Assembly (NCBI GenBank): GCA_938003715.1
Contig: CALKYK010000354.1
Span: 1-5,618 of the forward strand
DNA: 5,618 bases
Direction: 5' to 3'
Source: an uncultured Gammaproteobacteria bacterium
Lineage (GTDB): Bacteria; Pseudomonadota; Gammaproteobacteria; Steroidobacterales; Woeseiaceae
Part shown: positions 5,169 through 5,618 of the stretch, piece by piece
Numbering within the stretch: position 1 is the first letter of the stretch
How the letters are laid out: each line of letters opens with the position of its first letter
Notes under the pieces: generated by a model
Told to the model about the DNA's origin: nothing
What the model saw: the letters and a program-made list of their open reading frames with translations, nothing else
Database searches by the model: none
Translations under genes and position numbers: made by a program

Positions 5169-5618
5169 TCAGTCCGTGAGGCGCCAGCGCCCGCGCTGCA
5201 TCTCGGCCTGGCATTCTTCTTCCAGCAGCAGAAGGTGCGCGAGCAGCGAATGCTCCGCGAGATCGAACAGCTTCGGGTCGACGTCCGCGTAGACCGCCGG
5301 TACGAGTTCACGTGACGTCGCGTCAGGGTGCGCTTGCAGGGCGGCTATCACTTTCGCCTCGCGGCCGCGGCGATGTTCGATCAGCCGCCGCACGGCATCG
5401 TGCGGCTCTGCGATGACGTCGCCGTGCCCGGGCAGAATCGCGTCCAGGTCGAGGTCGAGCAGACGCTCGAGCGAACGCAGGTAGGCGCCCATGTTGCCGT
5501 CCGGCGGATCGATGACGACGGTCGAGCCGTTGATGATGTGATCGCCGGTGAAAAGTCGGCGCGACGCATCGTGCAGTTAGCACAGGTGGTTCGACGCGTG
5601 GCCGGGCGTGTGCACGGC
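5169..5618 (-). pseudogene. LACTB2-like metallo-beta-lactamase-fold hydrolase, C-terminal part, interrupted by an in-frame TAA
   Basis: Read from the window edge, the minus-strand frame gives HTPGHASNHLC, a TAA (5577-5579), then LFTGDHIINGSTVV and on to a normal C-terminus. Both sides of the stop are in the same frame and both match the family, so this is a single-base nonsense change rather than a frameshift. Metal ligands visible are His of PGHAS (5598-5600), the bridging Asp of FTGDH (5541-5543) and His of PGHGD (5424-5426). The HxHxDH motif lies beyond the window. After the fold comes a C-terminal helical/winged-helix segment (REAKVIAAL..., SLLAHLLLLEEE) as in LACTB2-like proteins and related bacterial hydrolases. 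Downstream of the stop, the first usable start (ATG at 5492) would leave 107 residues and one metal ligand, unlikely to be active. The substrate cannot be told: thioester, phosphodiester or RNA hydrolysis all occur in the fold. Whether the stop is real or a contig-end error is unresolved. Confidence 0.8.
5577..5579 (-). other. Premature TAA in the metallo-hydrolase gene
   Basis: The codon follows HASNHLC, where relatives usually carry tyrosine (recalled as NHLCYLL). TAC or TAT to TAA is one substitution at the third base. It lies 40 bases from the window end. Confidence 0.7.

Noticed and set aside
5178..5192. GC-rich inverted repeat (GGCG...CGCC) just after the beta-oxidation stop, as a possible terminator
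   Set aside because: The stem is only four or five bases, no T-run follows, and it lies in the coding end of the metallo-hydrolase gene.

Overview
The DNA is GC-rich (roughly two thirds G+C by eye), with strong G/C preference at third codon positions in every gene. The best taxonomic clue is a nearly canonical Azotobacter-type 7Fe ferredoxin. Together with a HupE/UreJ-type membrane protein and a 694-residue fused hydratase/dehydrogenase, it suggests a proteobacterium, most likely a gammaproteobacterium. No tRNA, rRNA, CRISPR array, insertion sequence or phage gene is visible. Coding density is very high, and no gene-free stretch reaches 300 bases.

Layout from left to right. (1) The C-terminal part of a probable parvulin-type (PpiC/SurA-like) periplasmic peptidyl-prolyl isomerase, 57-503 +, whose reading frame is broken near base 17. 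(2) A HupE/UreJ-family membrane protein, 500-1714 +, overlapping gene 1 by four bases. (3) A type I haloalkane dehalogenase, 1722-2615 +, starting seven bases after gene 2. Genes 1-3 look like one transcription unit. (4) FdxA, a [3Fe-4S][4Fe-4S] ferredoxin, 2621-2944 -, convergent with gene 3 and separated from it by five bases. (5) A 139-base divergent control region, 2945-3083, with a candidate fdxA promoter and three closely packed palindromes. (6) A fused enoyl-CoA hydratase/3-hydroxyacyl-CoA dehydrogenase for fatty-acid beta-oxidation, 3084-5168 +. (7) The C-terminal part of an LACTB2-like metallo-beta-lactamase-fold hydrolase, 5169-5618 -, running off the window and interrupted by an in-frame TAA.

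The three complete enzymes and the ferredoxin are well explained by known families and have intact catalytic or cluster-binding residues. The least explained part is the isomerase/HupE-like/dehalogenase run. HupE-type proteins are known as nickel or cobalt permeases, but no hydrogenase, urease or other nickel gene is present. Both partial genes are broken within about 45 bases of a window end, which fits low-quality contig ends better than two independent pseudogenes. I found no convincing evidence of a wholly new system. The best leads are the dehalogenase and its operon, and the divergent palindrome cluster.
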